Source of the DNA: Gammaproteobacteria bacterium
GTDB lineage: Bacteria; Pseudomonadota; Gammaproteobacteria; Eutrophobiales; Eutrophobiaceae
DNA length: 64,000 nucleotides
Direction of reading: 5' to 3'
Assembly (NCBI GenBank): GCA_028279365.1
Contig: JANQNX010000009.1
Location: forward strand, 186,001 to 250,000
Shown here: piece after piece, positions 30,400-40,336 of the stretch
Layout of the letters: every line of letters begins with the position of its first letter
Position numbering within the stretch: the stretch's first letter is position 1
Program-made: the position numbers and the translations under genes
Notes under the pieces: generated by a model
The model's database searches: none
Told to the model about the DNA's origin: nothing
Seen by the model: only the letters and a program-made list of their open reading frames with translations

Positions 30400-30798
30400 A
30401 TGTATTCCGTATTCACCTACGGGACTCTACAAATACCCAGCGTGATGGCTGCCGTCATTGGTAGAGAGCTGGATTATCTATCCGCCCGGCTTGATAAACA
30501 CCGCCGTCATAAAATTCGCAACCATTCATTCCCCGGTTTATTGGCTGGCTCATTGGCCTCAACAGATGGCCGGGTTTATTCAGGCATTAGCTCTGATGAG
30601 TTGTTATTGTTGGATGAGTTCGAGGCAGATTTTTACAATAGAGTGTTGGTCAAGGTACAGACTGATCAAGGTGATATCTCGGCTTATGTCTATCTAATCA
30701 GCGATAGTTATCGACATCTGCTGCTGGATGAAGATTGGGACCTGGAAGAATTTGAACAAAAACATTTAACCGCTTATTTAATTCGTATTCAGTCTTGA
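30400..30798 (+). CDS. Gamma-glutamylcyclotransferase family (AIG2-like) protein
   Basis: 132-aa member of the GGCT/AIG2 fold. The substrate-binding YGTL motif is at residues 8-11 (VFTYGTLQIP), with FPGLLAG and the LLDEFEADFYNRVLV segment carrying the expected acidic catalytic residue. Family members release 5-oxoproline from gamma-glutamyl compounds; the actual substrate cannot be read here. It follows the DUF2782 gene by 23 bp and is convergent with rlmH. Confidence 0.8.
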   Translation: MYSVFTYGTLQIPSVMAAVIGRELDYLSARLDKHRRHKIRNHSFPGLLAGSLASTDGRVYSGISSDELLLLDEFEADFYNRVLVKVQTDQGDISAYVYLISDSYRHLLLDEDWDLEEFEQKHLTAYLIRIQS

Positions 30799-30820
30799 TG
30801 GCATTAATTCAAGCTTGTCG

Positions 30821-31291
30821 CTATTCGCGATGATAAGGATGGTTGGCAAGTATCGTCCAGGCACGATATAGCTGTTCGATAAGTATGACTCTGACCAGGC
30901 CATGTGGCAGTGTCATTGCTGATAAGGACCAGCGTTCGTCAGCTCTATTTAATAGCTCATTAGTCAAACCGTCCGGACCACCGATAATCAATGATACGTG
31001 CTGATGATCATCTAACCAGTTTTGCATGGTCGTTGCCAGTTTTTTGCTAGTCTGCATTTTGCCATGTTCATCCAGCACGATCAGTCTGCTATGAGGCGCT
31101 ACGGCCTTTAAAATTTTTTCCTGCTCCTGGTGCTTATAGTTTTCTGCAGAATCTTTTTTCTGTCGATTAGCCGGTGTGATTTCAAGCAGTTTGATTTCGA
31201 TATGGTGTGGCAAACGTTTTTTATATTCATTTACAGCGGTATTGATCCAGTCTGGCATGCGTTTGCCGACCATGATCAGGTCTATTTGCAT
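30821..31291 (-). CDS. rlmH: 23S rRNA pseudouridine(1915)-N3-methyltransferase
   Basis: SPOUT-class methyltransferase acting on helix 69 of 23S rRNA in assembled ribosomes. The opening QIDLIMVGKRMPDWI, the knot loop SLIIGGPDGL and the ending EQLYRAWTILANHPYHRE are diagnostic. Length 156 aa is standard. It is 3 bp downstream of rsfS, its usual partner. Confidence 0.97.
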   Translation of the reverse strand: MQIDLIMVGKRMPDWINTAVNEYKKRLPHHIEIKLLEITPANRQKKDSAENYKHQEQEKILKAVAPHSRLIVLDEHGKMQTSKKLATTMQNWLDDHQHVSLIIGGPDGLTNELLNRADERWSLSAMTLPHGLVRVILIEQLYRAWTILANHPYHRE

Positions 31292-31294
31292 TAA

Positions 31295-31639
31295 CTATTG
31301 CCCTTCGGCCTGGATATCGCTGGCGTTCCAGAGCTTTTCCAATTGATAATACTCGCGGGTTTGTGGATGCATGACATGTATGATGATGTCGCCAAGGTCA
31401 ACCAGTACCCATTCTCCTTCGCGTTTTCCTTCAATTCCAAGAATTTCATGACCATGCTGTTTAGCGACTTCAACCAGTTTGTCAGCGAGAGCATTAACCT
31501 GTCTGTTAGAGCGGCCGCTGGCAACAATCATGGTGTCGGCAATACTGGTAATCTTGCTGACATCGAATGTTCTGATATCAAGCGCCTTCGCTTCATCCAG
31601 GGTTTTAAGGGCAAGTTCAATCAGCGCTTTGTTATGCAT
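31295..31639 (-). CDS. rsfS: Ribosome silencing factor RsfS
   Basis: Binds ribosomal protein L14 and blocks subunit joining when nutrients are low. 114 aa with ALDIRTFDVSKITSIADTMIVASGRSNRQ and the EGKREGEWVLVDLGDIIIHVM core. The start overlaps the nadD stop region by 19 bp, so translation of the two is linked. Confidence 0.95.
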   Translation of the reverse strand: MHNKALIELALKTLDEAKALDIRTFDVSKITSIADTMIVASGRSNRQVNALADKLVEVAKQHGHEILGIEGKREGEWVLVDLGDIIIHVMHPQTREYYQLEKLWNASDIQAEGQ

Positions 31640-32280
31640 GAATTATCCTGATAAAGATGGTGTTGCTTTATATATGTCAGTGTTGTTTTGTCAACCAGCG
31701 GTGAGATGTCTTGTGCTTGTGATAGTTTCTGTCGGATCATGCTGGATGAAATATCGATCGCGGGAATGTCAAAGAAGAATATATTACCTGCGGTTTTATT
31801 ATTAATGTCATTAAGGTTGTTGCTTGTATGTTGCTCTGTCCATGATTGTACATCATTTGAGCAATTGTGATGATTTTCGCCATGTCGTGTCGCAACCAGT
31901 ATGTGACTGTAATCAAGCAGCTTGTTCCATTCATACCATTTGTCGATAGTGTTAAATGCGTCCCTGCCCATGATCAAACACAGCGGGGAGGTAATATATG
32001 TTTGCCTCAACTTGCGTAAGGTATTAACGGTGTAGGATGTGGCTTTACTGTCCAGTTCAGTTGTATCCAGTTTAAATTCATGGTTGTCATGAATCGCCAA
32101 CTCGATCATTTGTTTTCTATGTAAGCTTGATGCCAGCGGTGCCGATCGGTGAGCAGGGATGTTTAATGGAATAAACAGTACATGAGAAAGTGGGAACTGT
32201 GTTTTCGCATCAAACGCTAATTGAAGGTGGCCCTTATGTATAGGATCAAACGTGCCGCCTAAGATCCCTATTGCTTGCAT
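31621..32280 (-). CDS. nadD: Nicotinate-nucleotide adenylyltransferase
   Basis: Makes nicotinic acid adenine dinucleotide in NAD synthesis. The nucleotidyltransferase GGTFDPIHKGHLQLA motif with its HxGH pair is at about 8-22. CLIMGRDAFNTIDKWYEWNKLL and the C-terminal ISSSMIRQKL (SxSxxR motif) are present. Length 219 aa is normal. It lies in the common proA-nadD-rsfS-rlmH order. Confidence 0.95.
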   Translation of the reverse strand: MQAIGILGGTFDPIHKGHLQLAFDAKTQFPLSHVLFIPLNIPAHRSAPLASSLHRKQMIELAIHDNHEFKLDTTELDSKATSYTVNTLRKLRQTYITSPLCLIMGRDAFNTIDKWYEWNKLLDYSHILVATRHGENHHNCSNDVQSWTEQHTSNNLNDINNKTAGNIFFFDIPAIDISSSMIRQKLSQAQDISPLVDKTTLTYIKQHHLYQDNSCITKR

Positions 32281-32329
32281 ATATCAAACAGCAAAGACAT
32301 GTCAGCTTTCAATGAATATTGTCGGCTGA

Positions 32330-33586
32330 TTAGTTTCGGATATGCCCATCGCCAGTGACGATATATTTCAATGATGTTAAGCCCTCCAGTCCTACCGGCC
32401 CGCGAGCGTGAAACTTATCCGTGCTAATACCTATCTCTGCCCCCAGTCCATATTCAAATCCGTCTGCAAAACGCGTGGAGGCATTCACCATCACCGAGCT
32501 GGAATCGATTTCCCTGAGGAATCGTTGCGCGGTGGTATAGTTCTCGGTGACAATGGCGTCGGTATGCTGCGAACCAAATTTTGAAATATGTTGCATGGCC
32601 TCATCCACGCCACTGACAATTTTTAAGGACATGATGGGCGCGAGATACTCGGTCGCGTAATCTTCATCAGTCGCAAGCTTAATGTCTGGCAGTATGGATA
32701 ATGATTTATCGCAGCCACGAATCTCGACATGCTTTTCATCCAGCATTGGCTTTAGTTTAAGTAATAGTTCCGACGCTATCGGTTCAGCAACCAGCAGACA
32801 TTCCAGCGCATTACAAACACCGTAACGTTGAGTCTTGGCGTTAAATGCTATATTAATGGCCTTGTCGATATCCGCATCGCTATCAATATACACATGACAA
32901 ATACCATCCAGGTGTTTGATGACCGGCATCCTTGCTTGATTACTGACACGTTCGATCAGTCCTTTGCCGCCACGTGGGATAATGACATCAACATAGTCCG
33001 ACAAGCCTAATAGTTTACTAACTGCTGTACGATCTGTTGTCGTGACGACCTGTACTGCTTCTTCCGGTAAATCTGCCTTGGCCAGACCCATATGGATGCA
33101 TTTAGCAATTGCCTGATTCGATTCAATCGCTTCCGAGCCGCCTCTGAGAATACAGGCGTTGCCAGACTTTAGACACAAACCGGCCGCATCAGCTGTGACA
33201 TTCGGTCTGGATTCATAGATGATGCCGATGACACCCAGTGGCACCCGCATTTGTCCGACTTGAATACCGCTGGGTCTAGGCGCCATATTGGTAATTGTGC
33301 CAATTGGATCAGGTAGTGATGCGATTTGTGTGAGTCCCTCGGCCATTGTTTCAAGACGCTGGTCAGTTAGCTCCAGCCGGTCCAGCAGCGCCGATTCCAG
33401 TTGGTTTTGTTTTGCGGTTTCCAGATCCTGTTGGTTGGCATTGAGTAATGCTTCGCGATGCTTTAACAAGTTATCAGCAATTGCTATTAGCGCGTTATTT
33501 TTCTCTGAGCTAGTGGCGCGCGCGATCAAACCTGAAGCGGCGCTTGCGCTTTTTCCCAGGCCTTGCATGTATTCAGTTATTTCCAT
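32330..33586 (-). CDS. proA: Gamma-glutamyl phosphate reductase
   Basis: NADPH-dependent reductase making glutamate semialdehyde for proline. 418 aa with [30 protein letters not shown], the catalytic cysteine region [12 protein letters not shown] and the C-terminal [15 protein letters not shown]. Member of the aldehyde dehydrogenase superfamily. It is 8 bp after holA; proB is elsewhere. Confidence 0.97.
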   Translation of the reverse strand: MEITEYMQGLGKSASAASGLIARATSSEKNNALIAIADNLLKHREALLNANQQDLETAKQNQLESALLDRLELTDQRLETMAEGLTQIASLPDPIGTITNMAPRPSGIQVGQMRVPLGVIGIIYESRPNVTADAAGLCLKSGNACILRGGSEAIESNQAIAKCIHMGLAKADLPEEAVQVVTTTDRTAVSKLLGLSDYVDVIIPRGGKGLIERVSNQARMPVIKHLDGICHVYIDSDADIDKAINIAFNAKTQRYGVCNALECLLVAEPIASELLLKLKPMLDEKHVEIRGCDKSLSILPDIKLATDEDYATEYLAPIMSLKIVSGVDEAMQHISKFGSQHTDAIVTENYTTAQRFLREIDSSSVMVNASTRFADGFEYGLGAEIGISTDKFHARGPVGLEGLTSLKYIVTGDGHIRN

Positions 33587-33593
33587 TAGCTAT

Positions 33594-34628
33594 TTAGTAT
33601 TGGTTCTCGAGATTAATCGTCTTTGTGTCAGCCAGCCCTAATAATAAAGTCGATAACTGATCCCAGGCACGGTCTTTAGCCGCACTCTTGATGGTTTTAT
33701 CAATGCTTGCACAATAGGCAAGCAATCGTTTCAGTGCTTCACTTTTATGTCTTTGCAATACCGCTTTCAGGGGTCGTTTCTTTTGATCCCATATCCGATA
33801 AGTATTAAACAGGCTATCCAGATTCGCGCCGTTTTGAAGCTGTGCTGACATAGAGCAGGTTCGTCTGAATTCCCACATGATTGCACCGAACAACGCGAGG
33901 GGTTCTGTGCCTTCATTTTGCAAGCCTTTTAGCATGGCCAGCGTTCTCCCTGTTTGTCCCAGGTACGCACTTTCTATCATATCAAACACGTTGTAGCGGG
34001 AACTGTCGGCGACAGCTGCGATGACGTCATCAACATCAATATTTTCATTATCAACCAGTAACTGTAATTTATCGATTTCCTGTCTGGCGGCAAGCAAATT
34101 ACCTTCCACGCGCAGGGCGATTAATTTTGCCGCATCCAGTGTTAATGCTTTGTTGTAGCGCTGTGCCCGGGTTTGTAACCAGCCAGGTAATTGATCCGGG
34201 TTAATCGGCCAGATCTGGATCAAGACACCTGTTTTTTCCAGGGCCTTAACCCATTTTGTATTTTGGCTGGCTCGCTCAAGTTTATCGGCGCTGATAATAA
34301 GCAAGTTATCCTCATTCGCTTTTTCAGTGTATTCCAATAATGCCTTACCCCCGTCTTTACCGGGTTTGGGTGCCGCCATCCTTAATTCAAGGATTTTTTT
34401 TGTTGAGAATAATGACAGGTTGTCACCTGCGCGGTTTATCGAGTCCCAGTCAAACCCCCGCTCAACATTGAATACCGTTCTTTCCTCGAAACCCTGATTT
34501 CGTGCTGTGCGACGTATCTCATCTATCGCTTCAAGCTTTTGTAGTGGTTCGTCGCCACAAACAAAGTAAATAGGTGCAAGAGTTTGCTTGTTTAGATGTG
34601 CGTTGAGTTGCTCCGGACGCAGTCTCAT
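33594..34628 (-). CDS. holA: DNA polymerase III delta subunit
   Basis: Clamp-loader subunit that opens the beta clamp encoded at 6-7 kb. 344 aa, with the start MRLRPEQLNAHLNKQTLAPIYFVCGDEPL, a degenerate AAA+ fold and RRTARNQGFEER, all typical of HolA. It follows lptE by 9 bp, a well conserved leuS-lptE-holA order. Confidence 0.95.
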   Translation of the reverse strand: MRLRPEQLNAHLNKQTLAPIYFVCGDEPLQKLEAIDEIRRTARNQGFEERTVFNVERGFDWDSINRAGDNLSLFSTKKILELRMAAPKPGKDGGKALLEYTEKANEDNLLIISADKLERASQNTKWVKALEKTGVLIQIWPINPDQLPGWLQTRAQRYNKALTLDAAKLIALRVEGNLLAARQEIDKLQLLVDNENIDVDDVIAAVADSSRYNVFDMIESAYLGQTGRTLAMLKGLQNEGTEPLALFGAIMWEFRRTCSMSAQLQNGANLDSLFNTYRIWDQKKRPLKAVLQRHKSEALKRLLAYCASIDKTIKSAAKDRAWDQLSTLLLGLADTKTINLENQY

Positions 34629-34637
34629 GTTGGTTGA

Positions 34638-35135
34638 TTAGCGCTTCTCTGAGATGACTGCCTGCAAGCGTCGCAGTACTTGCGATGAAGCACGCACTAC
34701 CAGGTCTTCGCGAAGTAATTGCTCTTCCGAAAACTCACCAAGTACCGATGTTTCGTCGAAGGTAAAGTCCCTGGCAAGGGTAATGGGATCATCTTTCAGC
34801 AATGGCTCTCCATCGCCGGTCCTGGCATCCATTGTGGCGGTATAGGTGATCAGAAACTCTTCCACTTTACCGGTATCGGCGGCAACACTGAGCACAGATT
34901 TTTCAAAGTTTTCCTGCTTCAATGTTAGTACATAGGCTGCACTGTCTGGCGATGATGCGATTGTGACGCCAGCCCCTTTCATCCTATCCATGACCTGCCT
35001 GGTTAATTGAGGGGCGTTCGAGGATGACAAATAAATATTGGCGATATCAAACGATGATTGTTGTGATCCACGTAAGTGAAATCCGCAAGCAGAGACGGCA
35101 AAAACCAGGAATACAATTAGCAAGCGAGCTTTCAT
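34638..35135 (-). CDS. lptE: LPS-assembly lipoprotein LptE
   Basis: Outer-membrane lipoprotein that plugs LptD and delivers lipopolysaccharide to the cell surface. 165 aa with a signal peptide and lipobox ending at C17 (VSACGFHLRG). The CGFHLRG start of the mature protein is the family hallmark. It ties functionally to the lipopolysaccharide core genes at 12.6-20.2 kb, although far from them. Confidence 0.93.
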   Translation of the reverse strand: MKARLLIVFLVFAVSACGFHLRGSQQSSFDIANIYLSSSNAPQLTRQVMDRMKGAGVTIASSPDSAAYVLTLKQENFEKSVLSVAADTGKVEEFLITYTATMDARTGDGEPLLKDDPITLARDFTFDETSVLGEFSEEQLLREDLVVRASSQVLRRLQAVISEKR

Positions 35136-35179
35136 AAGTAGACCTCATCACGCAGGAAATAGTTAGCTTTCATCTTACC

Positions 35180-37633
35180 TTATGACGCTACGATGTTCAC
35201 TAGCCGACCGGGCACCACAATTATCTTCCTGATGGTCATGCCATCGATAAATTTTGCGACATTCTCCTCTGCTTTGGCTTGAGCTTCGATCTGTTCCTTA
35301 GGCAGCTCCTTATCTATTTTAATTTTCCCCCTGAGCTTGCCGTTCACCTGTACCACTATTTCTATCATGTCCTGTGCTAAAGCATCGACATCAGGTGTTG
35401 GCCAACTGGCATTGATCAGTGCTGTGTTATGCCCTAAAGCGGCCCATAGTGCATCAGCAATATGCGGCACAATTGGAGATAGTAATAATACCGCTGCCTC
35501 AATGCCTTCTCGCATGATTGCCAGGTCATTGGCATCGTCCTGAGATGCTTTAGATAAAGTATTGATTAACTCCATTACCGCCGCGATGGCAGTGTTAAAG
35601 GTATAGCGTCGACCAATATCGTCATTGACCTTGTTGATGGTCAGGTGAATCTTGCGTCTGACTTGGGCTTGTTCATCTGACAGGCTGTTCTTATCCAACT
35701 GTCCGGCGTTATCTTTCTTCAGGTGAGTGTGGGCAAGTTTCCAAAGACGTTTCAAGAAACGATGTGCACCTTCCACGCCTGACTCGGACCATTCCAGGCT
35801 TTGATCGGGTGGCGCTGCGAACATCATAAACAGCCTGACGGTGTCGGCACCGTATTTCTCAATAAGCGGCTGCGGATCGACCGTGTTACCTTTCGACTTT
35901 GACATCTTGGCACCGTCTTTCAATACCATTCCCTGCGTAAGCAAATTGATAAACGGTTCATCGTTGTTAATTAAACCAAGATCGCGAAGCAGCTTGTTAA
36001 AAAAACGCGCATAAAGCAGATGCAAGATCGCATGCTCGATACCACCAATGTATTGATCGACAGGTAGCCAGTAGTTTGCGCGCTCATCGAGCATCGCCTC
36101 GTTGTTGTCGGGACAGCAGTAGCGGGCAAAATACCAGGAAGATTCGAAAAACGTATCGAAGGTATCTGTCTCTCGCTCTGCTATGCCGCTGCCATCGGGC
36201 GCATCGGTATTAATAAACTTGGGCATGGATTTTATTGGTGAGCTAATGCCCTCAAACTCAATCTCCTCAGGCAAAACCACTGGCAAGTCTTGTTCAGGGA
36301 CTGCCAGCGCCTTGCCAGAGCGGGTATTAATGATCGGGATCGGGCAGCCCCAATAACGTTGACGCGATATACCCCAGTCGCGCAGGCGATAGTTGGTTTT
36401 TCGGTTGCCTTTACCCTTCTGTTCCAGGTAGTCAGCGATCGCATTAAATGCATCTTCAGAGAGTAAATCGTCAAACTGTGCCGAATTTTTTAGTACTCCT
36501 TTATCGATGAAGGCCGATTTGGATAAGTCATGCTCTTTCGAGTCCTGAGGGAAGATCACCGGGCGCAGTGCTATCTCGTATTTATCAGCGAATTCCCAAT
36601 CGCGTTGGTCATGTGCAGGCACAGACATCACGGCACCCGTGCCATAACCCATTAATACAAAGTTAGAGGTCCAAACTGGAATCAGCTCATCCGTAACAGG
36701 ATGACGCACATTGACATTAAGCGGCATGCCTTTCTTTTCCATGGTTTCCATTTCCACTTCAGAGGTGCCGCCGGCTTTGCACTCCTCGATAAAAGCGCGC
36801 AATTCAGTGTTATTTTCTGCAGCTGCTAATGTTAGCGGGTGTTCGGCTGCTACCGCCATATAGCTGACGCCCATTAGCGTGTCTGGTCTGGTTGTGTATA
36901 CACGCAGCGCCTCGTCAGTACCATCAATCGTAAATTCTATTTCTACCCCGTCTGAGCGGCCTATCCAGTTTGCCTGCATGGTTTTAACTGCATCTGGCCA
37001 ACCGTCTAGCGTTTCAAGGTCTTTCAGCAACTCGTCTGCGTAGTCGGTTATTTTTAGGAACCATTGCGGTATTTCGCGCCGTTCAACAGCAGCACCAGAA
37101 CGCCAGCCCTTCCCGTCTATCACCTGCTCATTCGCCAATACGGTTTGATCGACCGGGTCCCAGTTAACCACCGCTGTTTTTTTATACACCAGGCCCTTTT
37201 CATATAGCTTGGTAAAAAACCACTGTTCCCAGCGGTAATAATCAGGGCTACAAGTAGCGAGTTCGCGATCCCAATCGTAAGCAAAGCCAAGCCGTTTTAA
37301 CTGACCTCGCATGTAATCGATATTTTCATAGGTCCACTTAGCTGGCGGTACCTTGTTTTTTATCGCTGCGCCTTCCGCCGGTAAGCCAAATGCATCCCAG
37401 CCCATCGGTTGCAAGACATTTTTGCCGTGCATACGCTGGTAGCGGCTAATGACATCGCCGATGGTGTAGTTGCGAACATGTCCCATGTGCAGTTTGCCGC
37501 TGGGGTAAGGAAACATAGACAAGCAGTAGAATTTCGGTTTGTCTTTGTCTTCGGTGACTTTAAAGGACTGATTTTTCTCCCAGCGATGTTGGACTTGTGT
37601 TTCGATTTCTGCCGGATTGTACTCTGCGTGCAT
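35180..37633 (-). CDS. leuS: Leucyl-tRNA synthetase
   Basis: Class I synthetase charging tRNA-Leu, 817 aa from ATG 37633. The HIGH-type motif is [19 protein letters not shown] and the KMSKS motif is [14 protein letters not shown]. The CP1 editing domain contains the conserved [17 protein letters not shown] prefer ATG 37633 ([17 protein letters not shown] aligns with the E. coli N-terminus). The open frame extends 12 codons further to a TTG at 37669. First gene of the leuS-lptE-holA-proA-nadD-rsfS-rlmH run. Confidence 0.97.
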   Translation of the reverse strand: MHAEYNPAEIETQVQHRWEKNQSFKVTEDKDKPKFYCLSMFPYPSGKLHMGHVRNYTIGDVISRYQRMHGKNVLQPMGWDAFGLPAEGAAIKNKVPPAKWTYENIDYMRGQLKRLGFAYDWDRELATCSPDYYRWEQWFFTKLYEKGLVYKKTAVVNWDPVDQTVLANEQVIDGKGWRSGAAVERREIPQWFLKITDYADELLKDLETLDGWPDAVKTMQANWIGRSDGVEIEFTIDGTDEALRVYTTRPDTLMGVSYMAVAAEHPLTLAAAENNTELRAFIEECKAGGTSEVEMETMEKKGMPLNVNVRHPVTDELIPVWTSNFVLMGYGTGAVMSVPAHDQRDWEFADKYEIALRPVIFPQDSKEHDLSKSAFIDKGVLKNSAQFDDLLSEDAFNAIADYLEQKGKGNRKTNYRLRDWGISRQRYWGCPIPIINTRSGKALAVPEQDLPVVLPEEIEFEGISSPIKSMPKFINTDAPDGSGIAERETDTFDTFFESSWYFARYCCPDNNEAMLDERANYWLPVDQYIGGIEHAILHLLYARFFNKLLRDLGLINNDEPFINLLTQGMVLKDGAKMSKSKGNTVDPQPLIEKYGADTVRLFMMFAAPPDQSLEWSESGVEGAHRFLKRLWKLAHTHLKKDNAGQLDKNSLSDEQAQVRRKIHLTINKVNDDIGRRYTFNTAIAAVMELINTLSKASQDDANDLAIMREGIEAAVLLLSPIVPHIADALWAALGHNTALINASWPTPDVDALAQDMIEIVVQVNGKLRGKIKIDKELPKEQIEAQAKAEENVAKFIDGMTIRKIIVVPGRLVNIVAS

Positions 37634-37818
37634 TATTGTCTTTGTGATGGAATAGATAAGTTCGCGCAAGCATACCTAGCGTAGCTTTAGTCGACAAGAG
37701 ATGTTACTGGCTTATAAAGATTGAAAAGAAGATCCTGGATGTCAGGTGTTGTTTGCGATCAGTTGTTTGGTAATCGAAGGACTATGCAATGAAGAGTGTT
37801 CTTTGTTGATGCACGATC

Positions 37819-37843
37819 AAAAAAGGCCTCATTAAGAGGCCTT
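37819..37843 (-). terminator. Rho-independent terminator of the ComEA-like gene
   Basis: Eight-bp perfect stem AAGGCCTC / GAGGCCTT with a five-base loop. Read on the minus strand it is followed by a run of six T. It lies 23 bp after the stop codon at 37866. Confidence 0.85.
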
Positions 37844-37865
37844 GATACTAATGCTATTGCCATTA

Positions 37866-38132
37866 TCAATCGCTTACCGTCAGCATTTCTCTATGTTTGT
37901 CGATGGTAGCCTGTGCGATGCCCTTGATGTTGGTGAGATCGTCCACAGACTCAAAAGGGCCATTAGTTTCACGATAGTCGATAATGGCTTCTGCTTTCTT
38001 CTCACCTACACCCTTGATAGTGCTCATGAGTGTCTCTTTGTTAGCCGTATTAATGTTGATTAGCTCCTTGCTGTAGGCAAACAGTGGCAGGGTTAGTAAT
38101 AAGCTTAGTATTAAAGTATTGAGTAACTTCAT
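37866..38132 (-). CDS. ComEA family helix-hairpin-helix protein
   Basis: 88-aa secreted protein: a signal peptide (LLNTLILSLLLTLPLFAYS) followed by one helix-hairpin-helix domain with ININTANKETLMSTIKGVGEKKAEAIIDYR and the second hairpin LTNIKGIAQATIDKHR. In competent bacteria such proteins bind incoming DNA in the periplasm. Many gammaproteobacteria carry them with no proven role. It is transcribed alone, with its own terminator. Confidence 0.85.
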   Translation of the reverse strand: MKLLNTLILSLLLTLPLFAYSKELININTANKETLMSTIKGVGEKKAEAIIDYRETNGPFESVDDLTNIKGIAQATIDKHREMLTVSD

Positions 38133-38387
38133 GAATATCTCCTTTATATATAGTTATTAATCCATTATAGGAGCTTAAATAGTAAGCAGTAAGCTTGTGT
38201 CAGACAATTATCTAAAATAAGTATTTTACAAGCACTGTTTACTCATCATTTTAAGTTAGCTTGATATTGAATGCCCTACAGAAGAAAGGATGAGGGGACG
38301 GCTGATTTATATTTCTATTAATTGTGTATTTATTTAACGTTTCAGAAAGTAGCCATTCCGTCGTTTCTAAAAATTTAGAGTACGCTT

Positions 38388-38408
38388 AATTGATAGCGAT
38401 TATCAATT
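38388..38408. promoter_or_regulatory. Fur-box-like palindrome
   Basis: AATTGATA / TATCAATT arms of 8 bp around a five-base centre. Aligned to the 19-bp Fur consensus it matches at about 13 positions. It lies about 60 bp upstream of the Pho box in the ComEA/porin gap. Function is inferred from similarity only; it could also be an unrelated AT-rich palindrome. Confidence 0.35.
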
Positions 38409-38466
38409 TTAATTAGTATGTTGATTGACTCAGTTTAAAATAGATTGATGCCTGCCTGTAATAAAA

Positions 38467-38495
38467 CTGTAATATTTTTGTTACAAAATTGTCAC
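38467..38495 (+). promoter_or_regulatory. Pho box (PhoB-binding site) of the porin gene
   Basis: Three 7-base units in 11-bp register: CTGTAAT (38467), TTGTTAC (38478) and TTGTCAC (38489), each separated by four A/T bases, the PhoB tandem-repeat pattern. It lies about 140 bp before the porin start and shares its first 19 bases (from TAATAAAA) with the pstS site. Confidence 0.8.
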
Positions 38496-38634
38496 CTCTA
38501 GTTAAAAAACTTGGCGTGAGTTAATTCAATAAGCTTTTCTAACTCGTGCTGAATAACTAAAGAAAGTGATGGAGTGGTCGAAATGTAAATCGTCCATCAA
38601 CTTTCAACTAATTTTAAATATAGGGGATTTACAG

Positions 38635-40080
38635 ATGAAGTCGTTCCGAATATGCACGAATTTTTTTCGTGTAATCACTATCACTATTGCCGCTACAGCT
38701 AGTTTTTCTACGCTTGCTGCTGATAAGGCATTGCTTGATATCTTGCTGGAAAATGGTGCTATTACCAAAGAACAGCATGAAGATCTGATGAAAAAGCCGA
38801 GTCTTAGTGCCAAGGATTTCGGTGCTTCGGAGCAAGCAACAGAAGAGCTGGTCGAGCGTAAAGTGGATGAGGCGCTCGAAAAAAAGGTTGACGAAGAGTT
38901 TCCTGTTAAAGTCAGCCATGGCAAGAAAGGCTTTAAGTTAGAGTCACGTGATGGCAAGTGGTCAACGAACTTGGGCTGGCGTGCGCAGATGCGTTTTACC
39001 AACCCGTATCGAGGTGACCCGCGTAACGTTGATGACTTTGCTATTGATGGCCAAGCTGACAGGCAAAGTACTGCTGAGCTTCGTCGAGTGCGTATGAAGA
39101 TTGGCGGCCACGGTTACAAACCCTGGATTGGCTATTATTTCGAGGTCGATTTACAGCCAACGCGTGATACCGGTGATGACAGTGAGGCAGCCAGTAGTCG
39201 TGTGATCGACTGGCGTATTACCTTGGATAAATATGAGGCATTAGCCTTACGTATCGGTCAGTGGAAAATTGATTACAACAGGGAACGTGTGGATTCCTCT
39301 GGTCGCCAACAGGCTATCGAGCGTTCTATCGTTAACCGACAGTTCACCATCGATCGTCAAATGGGTGCGCAGTTGCGAGGCCGCCTGTTTAAGGGCACCG
39401 CGGCTGATATGCGTTACTGGGCTGGTGCGTTTACCGGTGAAGGTCGTGGTGTTCAAAATGATGACGATGGCTTGATGTATATGGGTCGTGTGCAATGGAA
39501 CTTTCTTGGTGGTCGCGATCTTAAATGGCGGCAGACTGATGTTGAGTATACCAAGAAGCCTACCGGTAGCCTTTCATTTGCTGCTGCGACAAACACTGGC
39601 CGCTGTACCCGCTGGTCATCCAGTGGTTGCGGCAATCTGGATGGTTTTACCCGAGCTGGCAATGCACAAAACGGTCAATTTACGGTTGAACAGTATCAAC
39701 AGGGTTCCGCTTTCAAATATCGAGGCTTCTCCTGGCAGCAGGAATATCATTGGAAGACCGTTGATGACAACTTAGGCGGCACAACTAGTGATATGGAAGG
39801 CGCTTATGCACAGGCCGGTTACTTTTTTCATCACCTGATTCCTTCCATACCCAAGGAGCTTGAGTTTGCGGCACGCTATGCTTTCGTTGATGAGCCTAAT
39901 GAAAATAATGTATTGGTTAACAATCGACGTGAAGAGTTTACGCTTATCGCTAACTGGTTCATTTCCGGCCATAACAATAAAATCACCGCTGACTACTCTC
40001 ATCTAACCCTGGATGATGATGTATTAGGTCGTGATATTAGTGATGATCGTTTCCGTGTTCAGTATGACGTATCATTCTAA
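38635..40080 (+). CDS. Phosphate-selective porin (OprO/OprP family)
   Basis: Outer-membrane beta-barrel, 481 aa from ATG 38635, chosen because AGGGGA lies 7 bases upstream and a signal peptide ending TLAA follows. After the signal come about 70 polar helical residues (likely coiled coil, AITKEQHEDLMKK), then the barrel with STAELRRVRMKIGG, YYFEVDLQ and INRERVDSSGRQ-like segments. It ends in phenylalanine (VQYDVSF), the Bam recognition signal. A Pho box upstream and pho/pst genes downstream support phosphate or polyphosphate uptake. Ion selectivity is inferred. Confidence 0.87.
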   Translation: MKSFRICTNFFRVITITIAATASFSTLAADKALLDILLENGAITKEQHEDLMKKPSLSAKDFGASEQATEELVERKVDEALEKKVDEEFPVKVSHGKKGFKLESRDGKWSTNLGWRAQMRFTNPYRGDPRNVDDFAIDGQADRQSTAELRRVRMKIGGHGYKPWIGYYFEVDLQPTRDTGDDSEAASSRVIDWRITLDKYEALALRIGQWKIDYNRERVDSSGRQQAIERSIVNRQFTIDRQMGAQLRGRLFKGTAADMRYWAGAFTGEGRGVQNDDDGLMYMGRVQWNFLGGRDLKWRQTDVEYTKKPTGSLSFAAATNTGRCTRWSSSGCGNLDGFTRAGNAQNGQFTVEQYQQGSAFKYRGFSWQQEYHWKTVDDNLGGTTSDMEGAYAQAGYFFHHLIPSIPKELEFAARYAFVDEPNENNVLVNNRREEFTLIANWFISGHNNKITADYSHLTLDDDVLGRDISDDRFRVQYDVSF

Positions 40081-40089
40081 TTTGCCATG

Positions 40090-40129
40090 TCAGACTGGCA
40101 CAGGCTAAAGCTTGTGCCAGTCTGATTTC
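40090..40129 (+). terminator. Terminator-like hairpin after the porin gene
   Basis: Thirteen-bp perfect stem (TCAGACTGGCACA / TGTGCCAGTCTGA) with a ten-base loop, then TTTCT. The stem is strong but the T tract short. It lies 10 bp after the porin stop and separates porin from phoB transcription. Confidence 0.65.
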
Positions 40130-40292
40130 TGTTAGCAGAATTCTCTGCCTTTTATTGAGTTTTATCTTACTGTTGAACTAATGTGGCTCAATGAATCTTC
40201 TATATTTCCAGAATTAAATAGCTAGAGTGGTTTATTTTGTCAGACTTTTGGGTCGAGGAGCATGCTGTTTTTTCTGGAATTATGACTATTTA

Positions 40293-40321
40293 TTGTCATG
40301 AAGCTGTAATATGTTTGCTAT
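40293..40321 (+). promoter_or_regulatory. Pho box upstream of phoB
   Basis: TTGTCAT (40293), CTGTAAT (40304) and TTGCTAT (40315) in 11-bp register, ending 16 bp before the phoB start. This fits PhoB autoactivation. The short distance to the start codon suggests a short leader or use of the second ATG at 40349. Confidence 0.72.
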
Positions 40322-40336
40322 CTAATACCCGACATT

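Larger units (their letters stand above)
38133..38634. other. Long intergenic region before the phosphate porin
   Basis: I see no convincing gene in these 500 bp. They hold the promoters of the divergent ComEA-like and porin genes, a Fur-box-like palindrome (38388-38408), a triple Pho box (38467-38495) and a Shine-Dalgarno AGGGGA just before the porin start. Confidence 0.7.

Noticed and set aside
32940..32980. Further parS-like CACGTG cores (for example in proA, the porin, pstA and pstC)
   Set aside because: The flanking bases do not match the 16-bp parS palindrome; only the two copies in recF do.
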